Shown here: positions 16,090-25,104 of the stretch, in pieces
Layout: each line of letters starts with the position of its first letter
Position numbering within the stretch: the stretch's first letter is position 1
Origin: VRUE01 sp036265675
GTDB taxonomy: Bacteria; Actinomycetota; Thermoleophilia; Solirubrobacterales; 70-9
Direction: 5' to 3'
Assembly (NCBI GenBank): GCA_036265675.1
Contig: DATAOP010000057.1
Location: forward strand, 4,966-68,965
Length of the DNA stretch: 64,000 nt
The notes under the pieces: generated by a model
Databases searched by the model: none
The model's input: only the letters and a program-made list of their open reading frames with translations
Told to the model about the DNA's origin: nothing
Position numbers and translations under genes: made by a program

Positions 16090-17444
16090 ACGACCTGCTA
16101 GCCGCGCGCGAGCTGATGGCGTTCACGCTCGGGTTCCACATCGTCTTCGCCTGCCTCGGAGTGGCATTCCCGGCGATCATCCTGATCGCCAACTGGATCG
16201 CACTGAAACGCGACGACGCCGACGCGATGCGGCTGGCGCGGCGCTGGACCAAGGCGATGGCGGTCACCTTCGCCGTCGGGGCGGTCACCGGCACCGTGCT
16301 GAGCTTCGAGTTCGGCCTGCTCTGGCCGCGATTCATGGAGCGCTATGCGGACGCCTTCGGGGTCTCGTTCGCGATCGAGGGGATCTTCTTCTTCACCGAG
16401 GCGATCTTCATCGCGGTCTACATCTACGGCTGGAAGCGCCTCGGCGGCTGGGCGCACTTCTGGTCCGGAATACCGATGGTCATCACGGGCATCGGCGGCG
16501 CCTTCTCGGTTGTCACCGCCAACGCCTGGATGAACCAGCCGCAGGGGTTCACCCAGGACGCCGCCGGGCGGGTGATCGACGCCGAACCTCTGAACGTCAT
16601 CTTCAACCCCGCCTGGAGCTATCAGGTCCCGCACATGATCCTCGCCGCCTACATGGTCACCGGGTTCCTGGTCGCCTCGATCTACGCGGTCGGGATGCTG
16701 CGCGGCCGGCGCGACCGGCTGCACAGGCTCGGGCTGCTGATCCCGCTGACCGTGGCCCTGATCGCGACCCCGATCCAGCTCTTCGTCGGCGACACCGCGG
16801 CGCGGGCGGTCGCCGACCATCAGCCGGCGAAGTTCGCCGGCTTCGAGTGCATCCAGGAAACCGGCCCGAACCAGACCGAGTACATCGGCGGGATCTGCAC
16901 CGACGACGGGGTGAAGGGGGCGATCGGGATCCCCGGCCTCGACTCCTTCCTGGTCGGGTTCCACAGGGACACCGTCGTCACCGGCCTCAACGACATTCCC
17001 GAAGACGAACGGCCGCCGGCGAACACGCTTCTCCACCTCTCCTTCGACGCGATGGTCGGGATCGGATCAGCGCTGCTGGCGCTCGGTGTCTGGCTCGCGA
17101 TCGTCTGGTGGCGGCGGCGCGAGATGCCGGCGACCCCGTGGTTCCTGCGCGCGGTCGCTGTCTCCGGCGCGGCGGCGATCGCGGCACTCTGGGCGGGCTG
17201 GATCGTGACCGAGGTCGGGCGCCAGCCGTGGATCGTCTGGCACGAGATGCGGACCGCGGCAGCGGTCACCGACGCCCAGGGGATCTGGTTCGCCTTCGTG
17301 GGAGTCATCCTTCTCTACGCGGGGCTCGGGACCGGCGCCGTACTCGTCCTGCGGGCGATGTCGCGGCGCTGGCGGGCCGAGGGCGACGCCGACTACACCG
17401 AGACGCCCTACGGGCCGACGGTGACCGAGGAAGTGGAGGCATGA
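16086..17444 (+). CDS. cydA: Cytochrome bd ubiquinol/menaquinol oxidase subunit I
   Basis: A 452-residue polytopic membrane protein, the heme-bearing quinol-oxidising subunit of cytochrome bd. His18 in FTLGFHIVFACLG fits a conserved heme ligand near the N-terminus. FEFGLLWPRFMERYADAFG and IEGIFFFTEAIFIAVYIYGW are typical CydA helices. The Q-loop region (FAGFECIQETGPNQTEYIGG) is short, as in the CydA-S group common outside proteobacteria. It overlaps pgi by four bases and cydB by four. A high-affinity, low-oxygen oxidase placed in a sugar-phosphate operon links NADPH-pathway flux with respiration; that reading is inference. Confidence 0.95.
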   Translation: MNDLLAARELMAFTLGFHIVFACLGVAFPAIILIANWIALKRDDADAMRLARRWTKAMAVTFAVGAVTGTVLSFEFGLLWPRFMERYADAFGVSFAIEGIFFFTEAIFIAVYIYGWKRLGGWAHFWSGIPMVITGIGGAFSVVTANAWMNQPQGFTQDAAGRVIDAEPLNVIFNPAWSYQVPHMILAAYMVTGFLVASIYAVGMLRGRRDRLHRLGLLIPLTVALIATPIQLFVGDTAARAVADHQPAKFAGFECIQETGPNQTEYIGGICTDDGVKGAIGIPGLDSFLVGFHRDTVVTGLNDIPEDERPPANTLLHLSFDAMVGIGSALLALGVWLAIVWWRRREMPATPWFLRAVAVSGAAAIAALWAGWIVTEVGRQPWIVWHEMRTAAAVTDAQGIWFAFVGVILLYAGLGTGAVLVLRAMSRRWRAEGDADYTETPYGPTVTEEVEA

Positions 17445-18439
17445 CCAAGGCCGACGTCGCGGCGGTGATCCTCCTGATCGGCGCAACCCTCTACGCGCTG
17501 TTCGGCGGCGCCGACTTCGGCGGCGGCCTCTGGGACCTGATCGCCGGCGACGCCGAGAGGGGGGAGCGGCCGAGGGAGAGGATCCAGCGCTCGCTGACCC
17601 CGGTCTGGGAGGCGAACCACGTCTGGCTGATCTTCATCCTCGTCGTCCTCTGGACCTCGTTCCCGGAGGCGTTCGGGGCAATCATGTCGACCCTCTACGT
17701 GCCGCTGGCGCTGGCGGCGCTGGGGATCGTCCTCCGCGGCGCCGGCTTCGCCTTCCGCAAGTCGATCCGGCGGCTCGAGCTGCGCCGGGCGATGGGGGCG
17801 ACCTTCGCGATCTCCTCGGTCCTGACCCCGTTCTTCATGGGCACTGTGGTCGGCGCGATCGCGGCCGGCAACGTCCCGGCCGGCGGCAACGGCGATGCCT
17901 TCTCGAGCTGGATCCAACCGCTGCCGATCCTGACCGGGGCGCTCTTCGTCGCGACCGGCGCCTACCTCGCGGCCGTCTTCCTCGTCGCCGACTCGCGCGG
18001 CGCCGGCGACTCCGAGATGGAGGACTACTTCGCGCGGCGGGCGCTCGCCGCCGGGCTCGGGTCGGGCGCGCTGGCGGCCGCCGGCCTCGTCCTCCTCCAT
18101 TCCGAAGCCCACTACGCCTACGAACGCCTCACCGCGGAGGGGCTGCCGCTCGTGATCGTCTCCGGCCTCTGCGGTCTCGCGGCGCTGGTGCTGCTGGCGA
18201 CCGGCAATCGCCGCGGCATCCGGCCGCTCGCGGTCGGGGCGGTGGTCGCCGTGATCTGGGGCTGGGGCGTCTCCCAGTTCCCCTACCTGCTGCCGACCTC
18301 GCTGAAGATTAGCCAGTCGGCGGCGCCGGACCCCACCCTCGTCGCCATCATCATCGTCTTCATCGTCGCCGTGGTCGTCGTCCTGCCCTCGCTCGGGCTC
18401 CTCTTCTGGCTCTCCCAGAAGGAACTGCTCGATGAGTGA
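17441..18439 (+). CDS. cydB: Cytochrome bd oxidase subunit II
   Basis: A 332-residue membrane protein with about eight to nine helices. The N-terminal FGGADFGGGLWDLIAGD and VWEANHVWLIFILVVLWTSF are characteristic CydB segments. It pairs with CydA in the membrane to form the oxidase. ATG at 17441 overlaps the cydA stop. The HAD hydrolase start lies inside its last eight bases. No cydD or cydC assembly genes follow. Confidence 0.95.
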   Translation: MTKADVAAVILLIGATLYALFGGADFGGGLWDLIAGDAERGERPRERIQRSLTPVWEANHVWLIFILVVLWTSFPEAFGAIMSTLYVPLALAALGIVLRGAGFAFRKSIRRLELRRAMGATFAISSVLTPFFMGTVVGAIAAGNVPAGGNGDAFSSWIQPLPILTGALFVATGAYLAAVFLVADSRGAGDSEMEDYFARRALAAGLGSGALAAAGLVLLHSEAHYAYERLTAEGLPLVIVSGLCGLAALVLLATGNRRGIRPLAVGAVVAVIWGWGVSQFPYLLPTSLKISQSAAPDPTLVAIIIVFIVAVVVVLPSLGLLFWLSQKELLDE

Positions 18440-19103
18440 CGCCCGGGCCATCCTCTTCGACATCGACGGCACCCTGCTGGTGACCGGCGGCGCCGGCGGG
18501 GTCGCCTGGCAGCGGGCGTTCAGCGAGCTGCACGGGATCGAAGCGAACGTCGCCGAGCGCACCGATGCCGGCATGACCGACCCCGAGATCGCCGCGATCA
18601 TCTTCCGCGAGGTGATCGGGCGCGAGGGTGACCAGGCCGAACGCGCGAGGGTGATGGGTGCCTACCTCCGCCACCTGCCCGACGCCATCGCCGAGTCCGA
18701 CGGCTACCGGCTGATGCCGGGGGTCGAGCCGGTGCTCGACCGGCTGATCGACGCCGGGATGCTGCTCGGGCTCGTCACCGGCAACGTCGAGGCGGCCGCC
18801 CACATCAAGCTCGCCCGCGCCAACCTCAACCGCTTCTTCAGCTTCGGCGGCTACGGGTCGGACTCCGCCGACCGGACCGAGCTAACGAGGGCGGCTCTGC
18901 GCCGCGGCGAGCTGGTCTCCGGCGGCACCCTCGGCGGAGGCGGCTGCTTCTCGGTCGGCGACACGCCGCGCGACGTCAGGGCCGGCCACGGCGCCGAAAT
19001 CAAGGTCGTCGGGGTCGCCACCGGCAAATACTCGGTCGACGAGCTGCGCGAGTCCGGCGCCGACTGGGCGATCGAAACGTTGGAGAGCGGTTTCCCCGAT
19101 TAG
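18432..19103 (+). CDS. HAD-family phosphatase (phosphoglycolate phosphatase-like)
   Basis: A 223-residue HAD hydrolase. Motif I is LFDIDGTLL (the first Asp is the nucleophile), motif II LVTGN, and motif IV GDTPRDVRAG. The cap between motifs I and II is alpha-helical, as in Gph and beta-phosphoglucomutase. It may clear a sugar phosphate or phosphoglycolate, fitting the operon, but the substrate is not decided by sequence. It overlaps cydB by eight bases in another frame, and its stop overlaps the convergent cyclopropane synthase gene by four bases. Confidence 0.85.
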   Translation: MSDARAILFDIDGTLLVTGGAGGVAWQRAFSELHGIEANVAERTDAGMTDPEIAAIIFREVIGREGDQAERARVMGAYLRHLPDAIAESDGYRLMPGVEPVLDRLIDAGMLLGLVTGNVEAAAHIKLARANLNRFFSFGGYGSDSADRTELTRAALRRGELVSGGTLGGGGCFSVGDTPRDVRAGHGAEIKVVGVATGKYSVDELRESGADWAIETLESGFPD

Positions 19104-20308
19104 CGATGCAGCTCGCAGCGGGCCTGGTAGATCGAGGTGAAGCCCGACTCGAACCCATTGCGGGCGGCCCGCAGGTAGAGGCGCCAGACCCGGACCCGTT
19201 CGGGGCCGGCGAGACGGACGGCCTCGTCGATGTTCTCGTCGAGGCGGCGCGCCCAGTGACGCAGGGTCTCGGCGTAGTCGGGGGCGAAGTCCTCGACGTG
19301 GTGGGTGACGAACCCGGCCCGTTCGAGCGCCAGCAGGTTGCGCGATAGGTGAAGGGGGGCGGCGTCGGGGAAGACGTAGCGCTCGGAGAACGCGCCGGCC
19401 TCGGAGTCGGTGTGGCGGAGGCGGGTGATCCCGTGGTTCAACAGGCGCCCGCCCGGCTCGAGCAGTCCCGCGAGGGTGCGGGCGTAGACATCGATCTGCG
19501 CCGCGCCGACGTGCTCGACCATCCCGATGCTGGCGATCGCGTCGAATTTCTCGCCGCGTAGGTCGCGGTAATCCATGACCCTGATCTCGACCCGGTCGGC
19601 AACCCCGGCCTCCTCCGCCCGCTGCCTCGCCCGCTCCGCCTGGGGCGGGGAGAGGGTGATGCCGACGACGCTGACGCCGTGCCTGGTCGCGGCCCAGAGC
19701 GGGAAGCTTCCCCAGCCACAGCCGACGTCGAGCACCCGCTCGCCCTCGCGCAGGGCCAGCTTGCGGCAGACCGTCTCGAGCTTCTCCTCCTGCGCCTCCT
19801 CGAGCGTCTTTGCCCCGCGCGAGAAGATCGCGCAGGAGTAGGTCATCGAGTCGTCGAGGAAGAGCGAGAAGAACTCGTTCGAGACGTCGTAGTGGTGGCG
19901 GACCGCCCGCTCGTCGCGCTCCTTGCTGTGGCGGCGGCCGCTCGGGCGCAGCTCCGCCGCCGGCCGCCGCGGAGGGCGGGTGAGCCCGGTCGCCCGCACG
20001 GCGCCGAGCAGCAGCGCCCGCTTGTCGGCACCCTCGAGCGGCGGCGGCTGCCAGCTGTTCAGCAGCTCGATCACGGCATCCATGTCGTCGACCTCGATCT
20101 CGCCGCTGACGTAGGCGCGGCCGAGGCCGAGCTGCCCTGGCGCCATCAGCGCGTGGGCTGCCGCGCGGGGGGAGCGGACGAAGAAGGTCGGCCCCGACCC
20201 GTTGCTCGCCGGGACCCGGGTGCCGTCCCAGAACTCGACCGTGAACGGCCGCTCCGGAATCCGCGCCTCGATCTCGCGGCGCAGCCTGGCTGTATCGGCA
20301 AAGGGCAT
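19100..20308 (-). CDS. cfa: Cyclopropane-fatty-acyl-phospholipid synthase family
   Basis: A 402-residue S-adenosylmethionine-dependent enzyme that adds a methylene to double bonds of membrane lipid chains. AVRHHYDVSNEFFSLFLDDS and MTYSCAIF are the substrate-side motifs, VLDVGCGWGSF is the SAM-binding loop and SIGMVEHVGAAQID the active-site region. The N-terminal 100 residues are the usual lipid-binding domain. The divergent desaturase would supply the unsaturated chains, so the two probably act together on membrane fluidity. Methyl-branch-forming relatives share the fold and cannot be excluded. Confidence 0.93.
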   Translation of the reverse strand: MPFADTARLRREIEARIPERPFTVEFWDGTRVPASNGSGPTFFVRSPRAAAHALMAPGQLGLGRAYVSGEIEVDDMDAVIELLNSWQPPPLEGADKRALLLGAVRATGLTRPPRRPAAELRPSGRRHSKERDERAVRHHYDVSNEFFSLFLDDSMTYSCAIFSRGAKTLEEAQEEKLETVCRKLALREGERVLDVGCGWGSFPLWAATRHGVSVVGITLSPPQAERARQRAEEAGVADRVEIRVMDYRDLRGEKFDAIASIGMVEHVGAAQIDVYARTLAGLLEPGGRLLNHGITRLRHTDSEAGAFSERYVFPDAAPLHLSRNLLALERAGFVTHHVEDFAPDYAETLRHWARRLDENIDEAVRLAGPERVRVWRLYLRAARNGFESGFTSIYQARCELHR

Positions 20309-20373
20309 CGCTTGCCCCGAGACTATCCGTCCCTTGCCTGTTGACGGCTCAGCGGCCTATGATCGCGCGCACA

Positions 20374-21318
20374 ATGTCAGGCGACGGCCCCCGCCCATCC
20401 GACATACAGCCGGTAGAGAACGAGACCCGCGACCGGATCATCACCGGCCTCGTCACCCTCGTCCCGTTCGTCGCGATCGGGCTCGCCGGGTGGCAGGTCT
20501 GGGGCGAGGCATTGCACTGGAGTGATGTGTTCCTGTTCGTCGGGATGTACCTGCTGACCGGTCTCGGGATAACGGTCGGCTTCCACCGCCACCTCACCCA
20601 TCGCAGCTTCAAGGCGAAAACCTGGCTGCATGGCCTGCTGGCGATCCTCGGCTCCGCTGCGATCGAGGGGCCGGTGATCTCCTGGGTCGCCGACCACCGC
20701 AAGCACCACACCTTCTCCGACGAAGAGGGCGACCCGCACAGTCCCCACGTCGACCACGGCCACGGGTTCAGGGGCGCGATGCGCGGCCTGTTCCACGCCC
20801 ACATGGGCTGGCTCTTCATCCACACCCAGCGCGGCAACAGGGAGCGTTTCGCGCCCGATCTGCTCAAGGACCCCGTGATCAATTACGTCGACCGAACCTT
20901 CCTGCTCTGGGCGATCCTCGGTCTCTTCATCCCATTTGCGCTGGGCTGGGTCATCGGCGGCACCCTGTTTGCGGCGGTTACCGGCCTGCTCTGGGGCGGA
21001 CTGGTCAGGGTCTTCGTCCTCCACCACTTCACCTACAGCATCAACTCGCTCTGCCACGTCTTCGGCAAGCAGGAGTACGAGACGACGGACGAGTCGCGCA
21101 ACCTTGCCCTGATCGCGATCCCGACTCTCGGCGAGGCATTCCACAACAGCCACCACGCTTTCCCGACCTCCGCCACCCACGGACTCGGTCGCTGGCAGCT
21201 GGACGTTTCGGCCCTCGTGATCGACGGCCTCGAGAGGGCCGGGTTGGTTTGGGACGTCGTCCGCGTCTCGCCCGAGCGGATGGCCGCCAAGGCCGCCCCC
21301 CTGACGCGGTCCCCCTAA
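20374..21318 (+). CDS. Membrane fatty acid (acyl-CoA/acyl-lipid) desaturase
   Basis: A di-iron delta-9-type desaturase of about 314 residues. The three histidine boxes are HRHLTH, HRKHH and HNSHH, in the usual order and spacing, with four membrane helices around them. It puts a cis double bond into acyl chains. Starts are possible at TTG 20341, ATG 20359 and ATG 20374; none has a strong ribosome binding site, and 20374 keeps the shortest N-terminus before the first helix. It is divergent from cfa and its stop overlaps the large convergent membrane gene by four bases. Confidence 0.93.
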   Translation: MSGDGPRPSDIQPVENETRDRIITGLVTLVPFVAIGLAGWQVWGEALHWSDVFLFVGMYLLTGLGITVGFHRHLTHRSFKAKTWLHGLLAILGSAAIEGPVISWVADHRKHHTFSDEEGDPHSPHVDHGHGFRGAMRGLFHAHMGWLFIHTQRGNRERFAPDLLKDPVINYVDRTFLLWAILGLFIPFALGWVIGGTLFAAVTGLLWGGLVRVFVLHHFTYSINSLCHVFGKQEYETTDESRNLALIAIPTLGEAFHNSHHAFPTSATHGLGRWQLDVSALVIDGLERAGLVWDVVRVSPERMAAKAAPLTRSP

Positions 21319-23690
21319 GGGATTTCGGGAGCTTCGTACCAGTCGATCCAGCGGTCGCAGGCCGCGCTCAACGGCACCGTGCGCTTCTTCCCCGCGCGGA
21401 CCGCAACGATGTTGGCGACGTGGGCGCTGCCGTCGTAGCCGCTGAGCTTCTGGAGAGTGCTCGGTTCGGCGGCGGTGACGGTGAACCGGACCGGGCCGCC
21501 GTCGCTGTCGATTTCCCCGGCGGGCCAGAACTGGCCGTCGTTGGCGAGGCTGATCGTGTTCGGCCGCTGGCCGTCGAGGGCCGGCTCGAGCGTCCGGCGG
21601 AAGCCGGGTGCGCTCAGGGTCAGCTCGAACGGCGAGAAGTACTGGAGTGAGAGCCGCCAGCGGCCGGGTCCGAGACTCAGCGTCTGCGCGGTGCTCTCGC
21701 CGGTCCGCAGGACGTCGCCGGTGCTCCAGTGGGTCTTGGCCCCGAAGACGCTGTCGGGGAAGACCGCGGCCCGGCCCCGGCTGGCGAGCAGGATCCGGAT
21801 CTCGGGCGCGTCGCAGCCCGCGATCGAGCCGGCGTTGGTCCCCTCGAGCAGAACCCGCCGCCGGGCCGGCGCGTCGCCGACCCGTTCCCAGAGGATGAAG
21901 GACCGGGTCGCCGCGATCCGGCGGAAGCTCGGCGGCGCCTGGCTGTTCCAGGCCGCCCGGCCGGTGATCAAATAGGGAAAGCGGTCGAGGGTGCCCTTGG
22001 TGAACGAGTCGAAGTCGATCGGGCTGTAGGCGTCGCCGGTGTCGAACGGCTTTTCCGGATTCGGCGAGATCGCCGGGTCGGGGAACTCGACCAGCGGCAC
22101 GTGGGTGTCGGCGCCCAGCAGCTCGTAGGCCGCGTAGCGGTCCTGCCCGGCGTAGAGGACCGGCTTGCCGTGCAGGATCGGGAGGAATGACTGCAGCTCG
22201 GAGCCGTGCCCCGGCGGTCCGACCGGGCCATCGCGGAGGACCATGAAGCTCGAGTAGGCGGCGCCGCCGATGAAGACGACCGCGAGCGCGGTCCAGGCGA
22301 TCCGGGCGGCGCCGACGGGCGCATCGGTGATCTCCGAGAGCAGCGGGCGGGCGGCGATCAGCATCGCCAGCGGCGCCGCGATCATCAGCGCCTTGGCCTG
22401 TGAGTAGTCGCCGGTGAACGGGAGCGAGACGAGGTAGAGGAGGGCGCAGGCGGCGAACGCGATCGGGACCGCGAGGTCGCGCCGGCGCAGCCACCAGATC
22501 GCGCCGGCAGCGACCGCGGCGCCGCCGATCGCCCCCGCCAGCCAGGTCAGGTCGGCCTCGCCGGGAGCGTCGAGACGGTAGTTGGGCGACCACCAGACCC
22601 CCAGCGCCTCGATCGGCGAGACCGGGCCATAGGTGTTGCTCCCCGCGACCCGGTTGAAGCCGGCGCCGAAGCCGAGCGGGCCGACGAGGGTGAGGACGGC
22701 GAGGGCGGCGAGCACGACCAACCCGATCAGGGTCGCCGGGCGCAGCAGGAAGCGGATCACCGATCGCGGCGCCAGCGCCCGCCGCGTCGCCGGCAGCGCG
22801 AGGCTCCAGAGGGCGACGACGGCGATCGGCCAGGCGAGGCCGGCGAAGCTGTAGGCGAACAGGACGCCGCCCGCGATCGCCAGCCAGGGGAGGCAGTAGC
22901 CAAGCCGCGCCACCGCACCGCGCGGGATCGGCGCCGGGTCGCGCAGCGCCAGCGCGACCGCGAGGACGAAGAGGGCCTCGGCGGTCTCCTTGAAGGCGCC
23001 CTGGGCGTAGTAGGACGCGGCGAGGTAGGAGACGGCGACGAGGACCGCGCCGAGCACGCGGCGCGCCGGCCCCAGCCTCGGCAGCGCCGCCAGAGCGGTC
23101 AGCGCGGTCAGGATCCCGATCGCGAGGATCTCGCCGACGAACGCCTGCCCGAGCCCGATCCCCGGGACCGCGGCGGCGGTGTCGGCGATCGCGTGCGGAC
23201 CCAGCGGGTAGCCGGATTCCGGCGGCGGCCCGAACCCGCTCCGCAGCCACTCCGCCCAGGCGAGGTGGAGGCCGAGGTCGTTGTTGAACCCGACCCCGAG
23301 CAGCCCCCACCTGCCGCTGATCGCGAACGGGATCGAGAGCACGGCGGCGGCGGCGATCGCGACCAGCAGCCCCCAGAGGACGACGTCGCGCTCGCCCTCG
23401 ACCAGCCTGCGCCGTTCCCCAGGGTCGGCATCGTCGGGCGTCGTGGCGCGCGCCGGGAAGAGGACGAGAACCACCGCCGCGGCGGCGATCAGCAGGACCA
23501 GCGCCAGCGCCGAGGTGGTGGCGTGGCCGGGACCGCGGGCCGGCAGGCCGGCGGCCGCGACCAGCGCCGCGAAGCCGACCGCGGGCTCGAGCCAGGTCCA
23601 GCGCGGCTGTCCGGCGAGCGAGAGCAGGGCGCGGCCGACGAGGAGCGAGGCGGCGCAGATCAGTGCCGCCGAGACGTAGGTCGCGAGCAT
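21315..23690 (-). CDS. Large polytopic membrane protein, GT-C glycosyltransferase-like
   Basis: A 791-residue protein. The first 480 or so residues contain roughly 11-13 hydrophobic helices, and the last 300 form a soluble, probably extracytoplasmic, domain. The layout resembles GT-C polyprenyl-phosphate-sugar transferases and wall arabinosyl/mannosyl transferases. The loop GVGFNNDLGLHLAWAEWLRS after about helix 4 has a D near the end of a first outside loop, as in that fold. The C-terminal domain is beta-rich, like the carbohydrate-binding ends of such enzymes. I cannot name the donor or acceptor. It ends overlapping the desaturase stop, and the next gene on the strand begins 33 bases upstream of its start. 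Confidence 0.6.
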   Translation of the reverse strand: MLATYVSAALICAASLLVGRALLSLAGQPRWTWLEPAVGFAALVAAAGLPARGPGHATTSALALVLLIAAAAVVLVLFPARATTPDDADPGERRRLVEGERDVVLWGLLVAIAAAAVLSIPFAISGRWGLLGVGFNNDLGLHLAWAEWLRSGFGPPPESGYPLGPHAIADTAAAVPGIGLGQAFVGEILAIGILTALTALAALPRLGPARRVLGAVLVAVSYLAASYYAQGAFKETAEALFVLAVALALRDPAPIPRGAVARLGYCLPWLAIAGGVLFAYSFAGLAWPIAVVALWSLALPATRRALAPRSVIRFLLRPATLIGLVVLAALAVLTLVGPLGFGAGFNRVAGSNTYGPVSPIEALGVWWSPNYRLDAPGEADLTWLAGAIGGAAVAAGAIWWLRRRDLAVPIAFAACALLYLVSLPFTGDYSQAKALMIAAPLAMLIAARPLLSEITDAPVGAARIAWTALAVVFIGGAAYSSFMVLRDGPVGPPGHGSELQSFLPILHGKPVLYAGQDRYAAYELLGADTHVPLVEFPDPAISPNPEKPFDTGDAYSPIDFDSFTKGTLDRFPYLITGRAAWNSQAPPSFRRIAATRSFILWERVGDAPARRRVLLEGTNAGSIAGCDAPEIRILLASRGRAAVFPDSVFGAKTHWSTGDVLRTGESTAQTLSLGPGRWRLSLQYFSPFELTLSAPGFRRTLEPALDGQRPNTISLANDGQFWPAGEIDSDGGPVRFTVTAAEPSTLQKLSGYDGSAHVANIVAVRAGKKRTVPLSAACDRWIDWYEAPEIP

Positions 23691-23723
23691 GGGAGGCGAG
23701 AACCTACCGCCTCGCGCGGGGCC

Positions 23724-24434
23724 TCAGAACTTCTCGGCCGCCGCTTCGAGCTTCTCGCGCAGGTTCTCGCCGCGGAGCGGGTCGCCGTGGCCGGTGGCGA
23801 CGACCGCCGGCTCGAGCGCCGCCAGCTTGCGGACCGATTCCTTCGCCTTGGCGTGGTCCCACGCCCAGGCGGGGTGCGGGACGCTGACCTCCCCCTCGGG
23901 CAGCGGTTTGAGCCGGGTTGAGTCGACCAGGTAGACGGTGTCGCTGACGAGCGCCACGCGGTCGCTCTCGCGCCAGAGCCCGATCAGCCCCGGGGCATGG
24001 CCGGGGAAGTGGACAACTCTGAACCCGGCGACGTCGTCCCCCTCGGAGACCGTGTCGTCGATCCTCACCGCGCCGCCGTCCCAGCGCCGCAGCAGGAAGG
24101 GGTAGATCCAGCGCACCGGCGCCACCGGCAGCTGCGAGAGGTCGAAGTAGGGGGGGATCGCCGCGTCACTTTCGGCGTCGGCGACCTCGTCGGGGTGACA
24201 GTGAACCGGGACTCCCATCGACGGCGCGGTGCCGCGGTGGTCGGCGTGGGCATGGGAGAGCACGACTCGGCGCAGGCCGCCGAGCCTCTCGGCCTCGGCG
24301 CGGGCGGCCCTCGCCATCGTCTTCGTCCCCGCCTCGTACTGGACGAAGCCGTCCCCGTCCTCGAGGAAGTAGATGTTCATCAGCCGGCGCTGATCGCCCT
24401 TCAGCAGCCAGACGCCGTCGGCGACTTTCTCCAC
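23724..24434 (-). CDS. Metallo-beta-lactamase-fold hydrolase
   Basis: A 236-residue MBL-fold protein. The zinc motif is SHAHADHRG with His61, His63, Asp65 and His66; FPGHAPGL gives the next histidine, VSDTVY the bridging aspartate and TGHGDPL the last histidine. Both zinc sites look complete. Hydrolases of this type act on thioesters, lactones or phosphodiesters; the glyoxalase II and quorum-lactonase groups are nearest by look, but the substrate is not decided. The divergent 49-codon membrane gene starts 22 bases away. Confidence 0.85.
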   Translation of the reverse strand: MEKVADGVWLLKGDQRRLMNIYFLEDGDGFVQYEAGTKTMARAARAEAERLGGLRRVVLSHAHADHRGTAPSMGVPVHCHPDEVADAESDAAIPPYFDLSQLPVAPVRWIYPFLLRRWDGGAVRIDDTVSEGDDVAGFRVVHFPGHAPGLIGLWRESDRVALVSDTVYLVDSTRLKPLPEGEVSVPHPAWAWDHAKAKESVRKLAALEPAVVATGHGDPLRGENLREKLEAAAEKF

Positions 24435-24456
24435 GGCCTCAGCCTATCCTGCGGTC

Positions 24457-24606
24457 GTGCCGACGCTGTGGAAGATCGGGCTGCTGGTGCTCATCGTTTG
24501 TCTCGTCGCCTCGATGGTGATTGGGATCATCCGGCTGGCGACGACGCCGACCGAGATCCTCGGTGACGGATTTCACGGTCTTCCCGCCCGCCATGGTGGA
24601 CGTTAG
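24457..24606 (+). CDS. Small single-helix membrane protein (49 aa)
   Basis: GTG at 24457 opens a 49-codon frame ending in TAG at 24604. Residues 3-28 (LWKIGLLVLIVCLVASMVIG and on) form one clear membrane helix. The tail TTPTEILGDGFHGLPARHGG is soluble. Amino-acid composition and third-position GC fit a real gene. It lies between a divergent MBL gene and the universal stress gene, whose TTG is 37 bases downstream. No family recognised. Confidence 0.5.
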   Translation: MPTLWKIGLLVLIVCLVASMVIGIIRLATTPTEILGDGFHGLPARHGGR

Positions 24607-24642
24607 TATCACCGCGTCCAGCGACCAGAGACGGAGGCCGCC

Positions 24643-25086
24643 TTGTTCAAACGCATCGTTGTTGGGACCGATGGATCTGACACCGCGTCCCAGGCCGTGG
24701 CGAAGGCCTCCGAACTGGCGAAGCTCGTCGGCGCCGAGCTCAACATCGTCAGCGCCTTCGAGCCCGTCTCGAAGAACCGGCTGGCGGCCGAGCGAAGCGA
24801 CGCGCCGGCCGACGTCCAGTACGAGATCAGCCCCAGCGAGGACGTCAACCTCACCCTCGAAGCTGCGGCGGCACCGGCCCGCAAGGAAGGGGTCGACGTC
24901 CACATTCATCCGGTTCAGGGCGATCCCTCCGACGCGATCATCAACACCGCCGAAAAAGTCGACGCCGACCTCGTCATCGTCGGCAACAAGGGGATGACGG
25001 GAGCGCGCCGCTTCATCCTCGGCAGCGTCCCGAACAACATCTCTCATCACGCGCCCTGCAGCGTGATGATCGTCCACACGACCTAG
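24643..25086 (+). CDS. Universal stress protein (UspA family)
   Basis: A 147-residue Usp domain. It begins KRIVVGTDGSDTASQAVAKA and ends with the ATP-binding pattern GNKGMTGARRFILGSVPNNI (G-2x-G-9x-G-S), so it probably binds ATP as a dimer. The TTG start at 24643 is preceded by GGAGG. Universal stress proteins respond to oxygen, nutrient or redox stress; the target here is not known. Its stop is 18 bases from the convergent subtilase gene. Confidence 0.93.
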   Translation: MFKRIVVGTDGSDTASQAVAKASELAKLVGAELNIVSAFEPVSKNRLAAERSDAPADVQYEISPSEDVNLTLEAAAAPARKEGVDVHIHPVQGDPSDAIINTAEKVDADLVIVGNKGMTGARRFILGSVPNNISHHAPCSVMIVHTT

Positions 25087-25104
25087 GCGCGCGCCGGATC
25101 GCGG

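Noticed and set aside
20341..20363. TTGACG and TATGAT as a promoter for the desaturase
   Set aside because: The spacer is only 11 bases, too short for a sigma-70 promoter, and TATGAT includes a possible start codon.
20377..23310. 977-codon minus-strand frame across the desaturase and the membrane gene
   Set aside because: It overlaps two well-supported genes in other frames and has an Arg/Gly/Pro-rich low-complexity translation.
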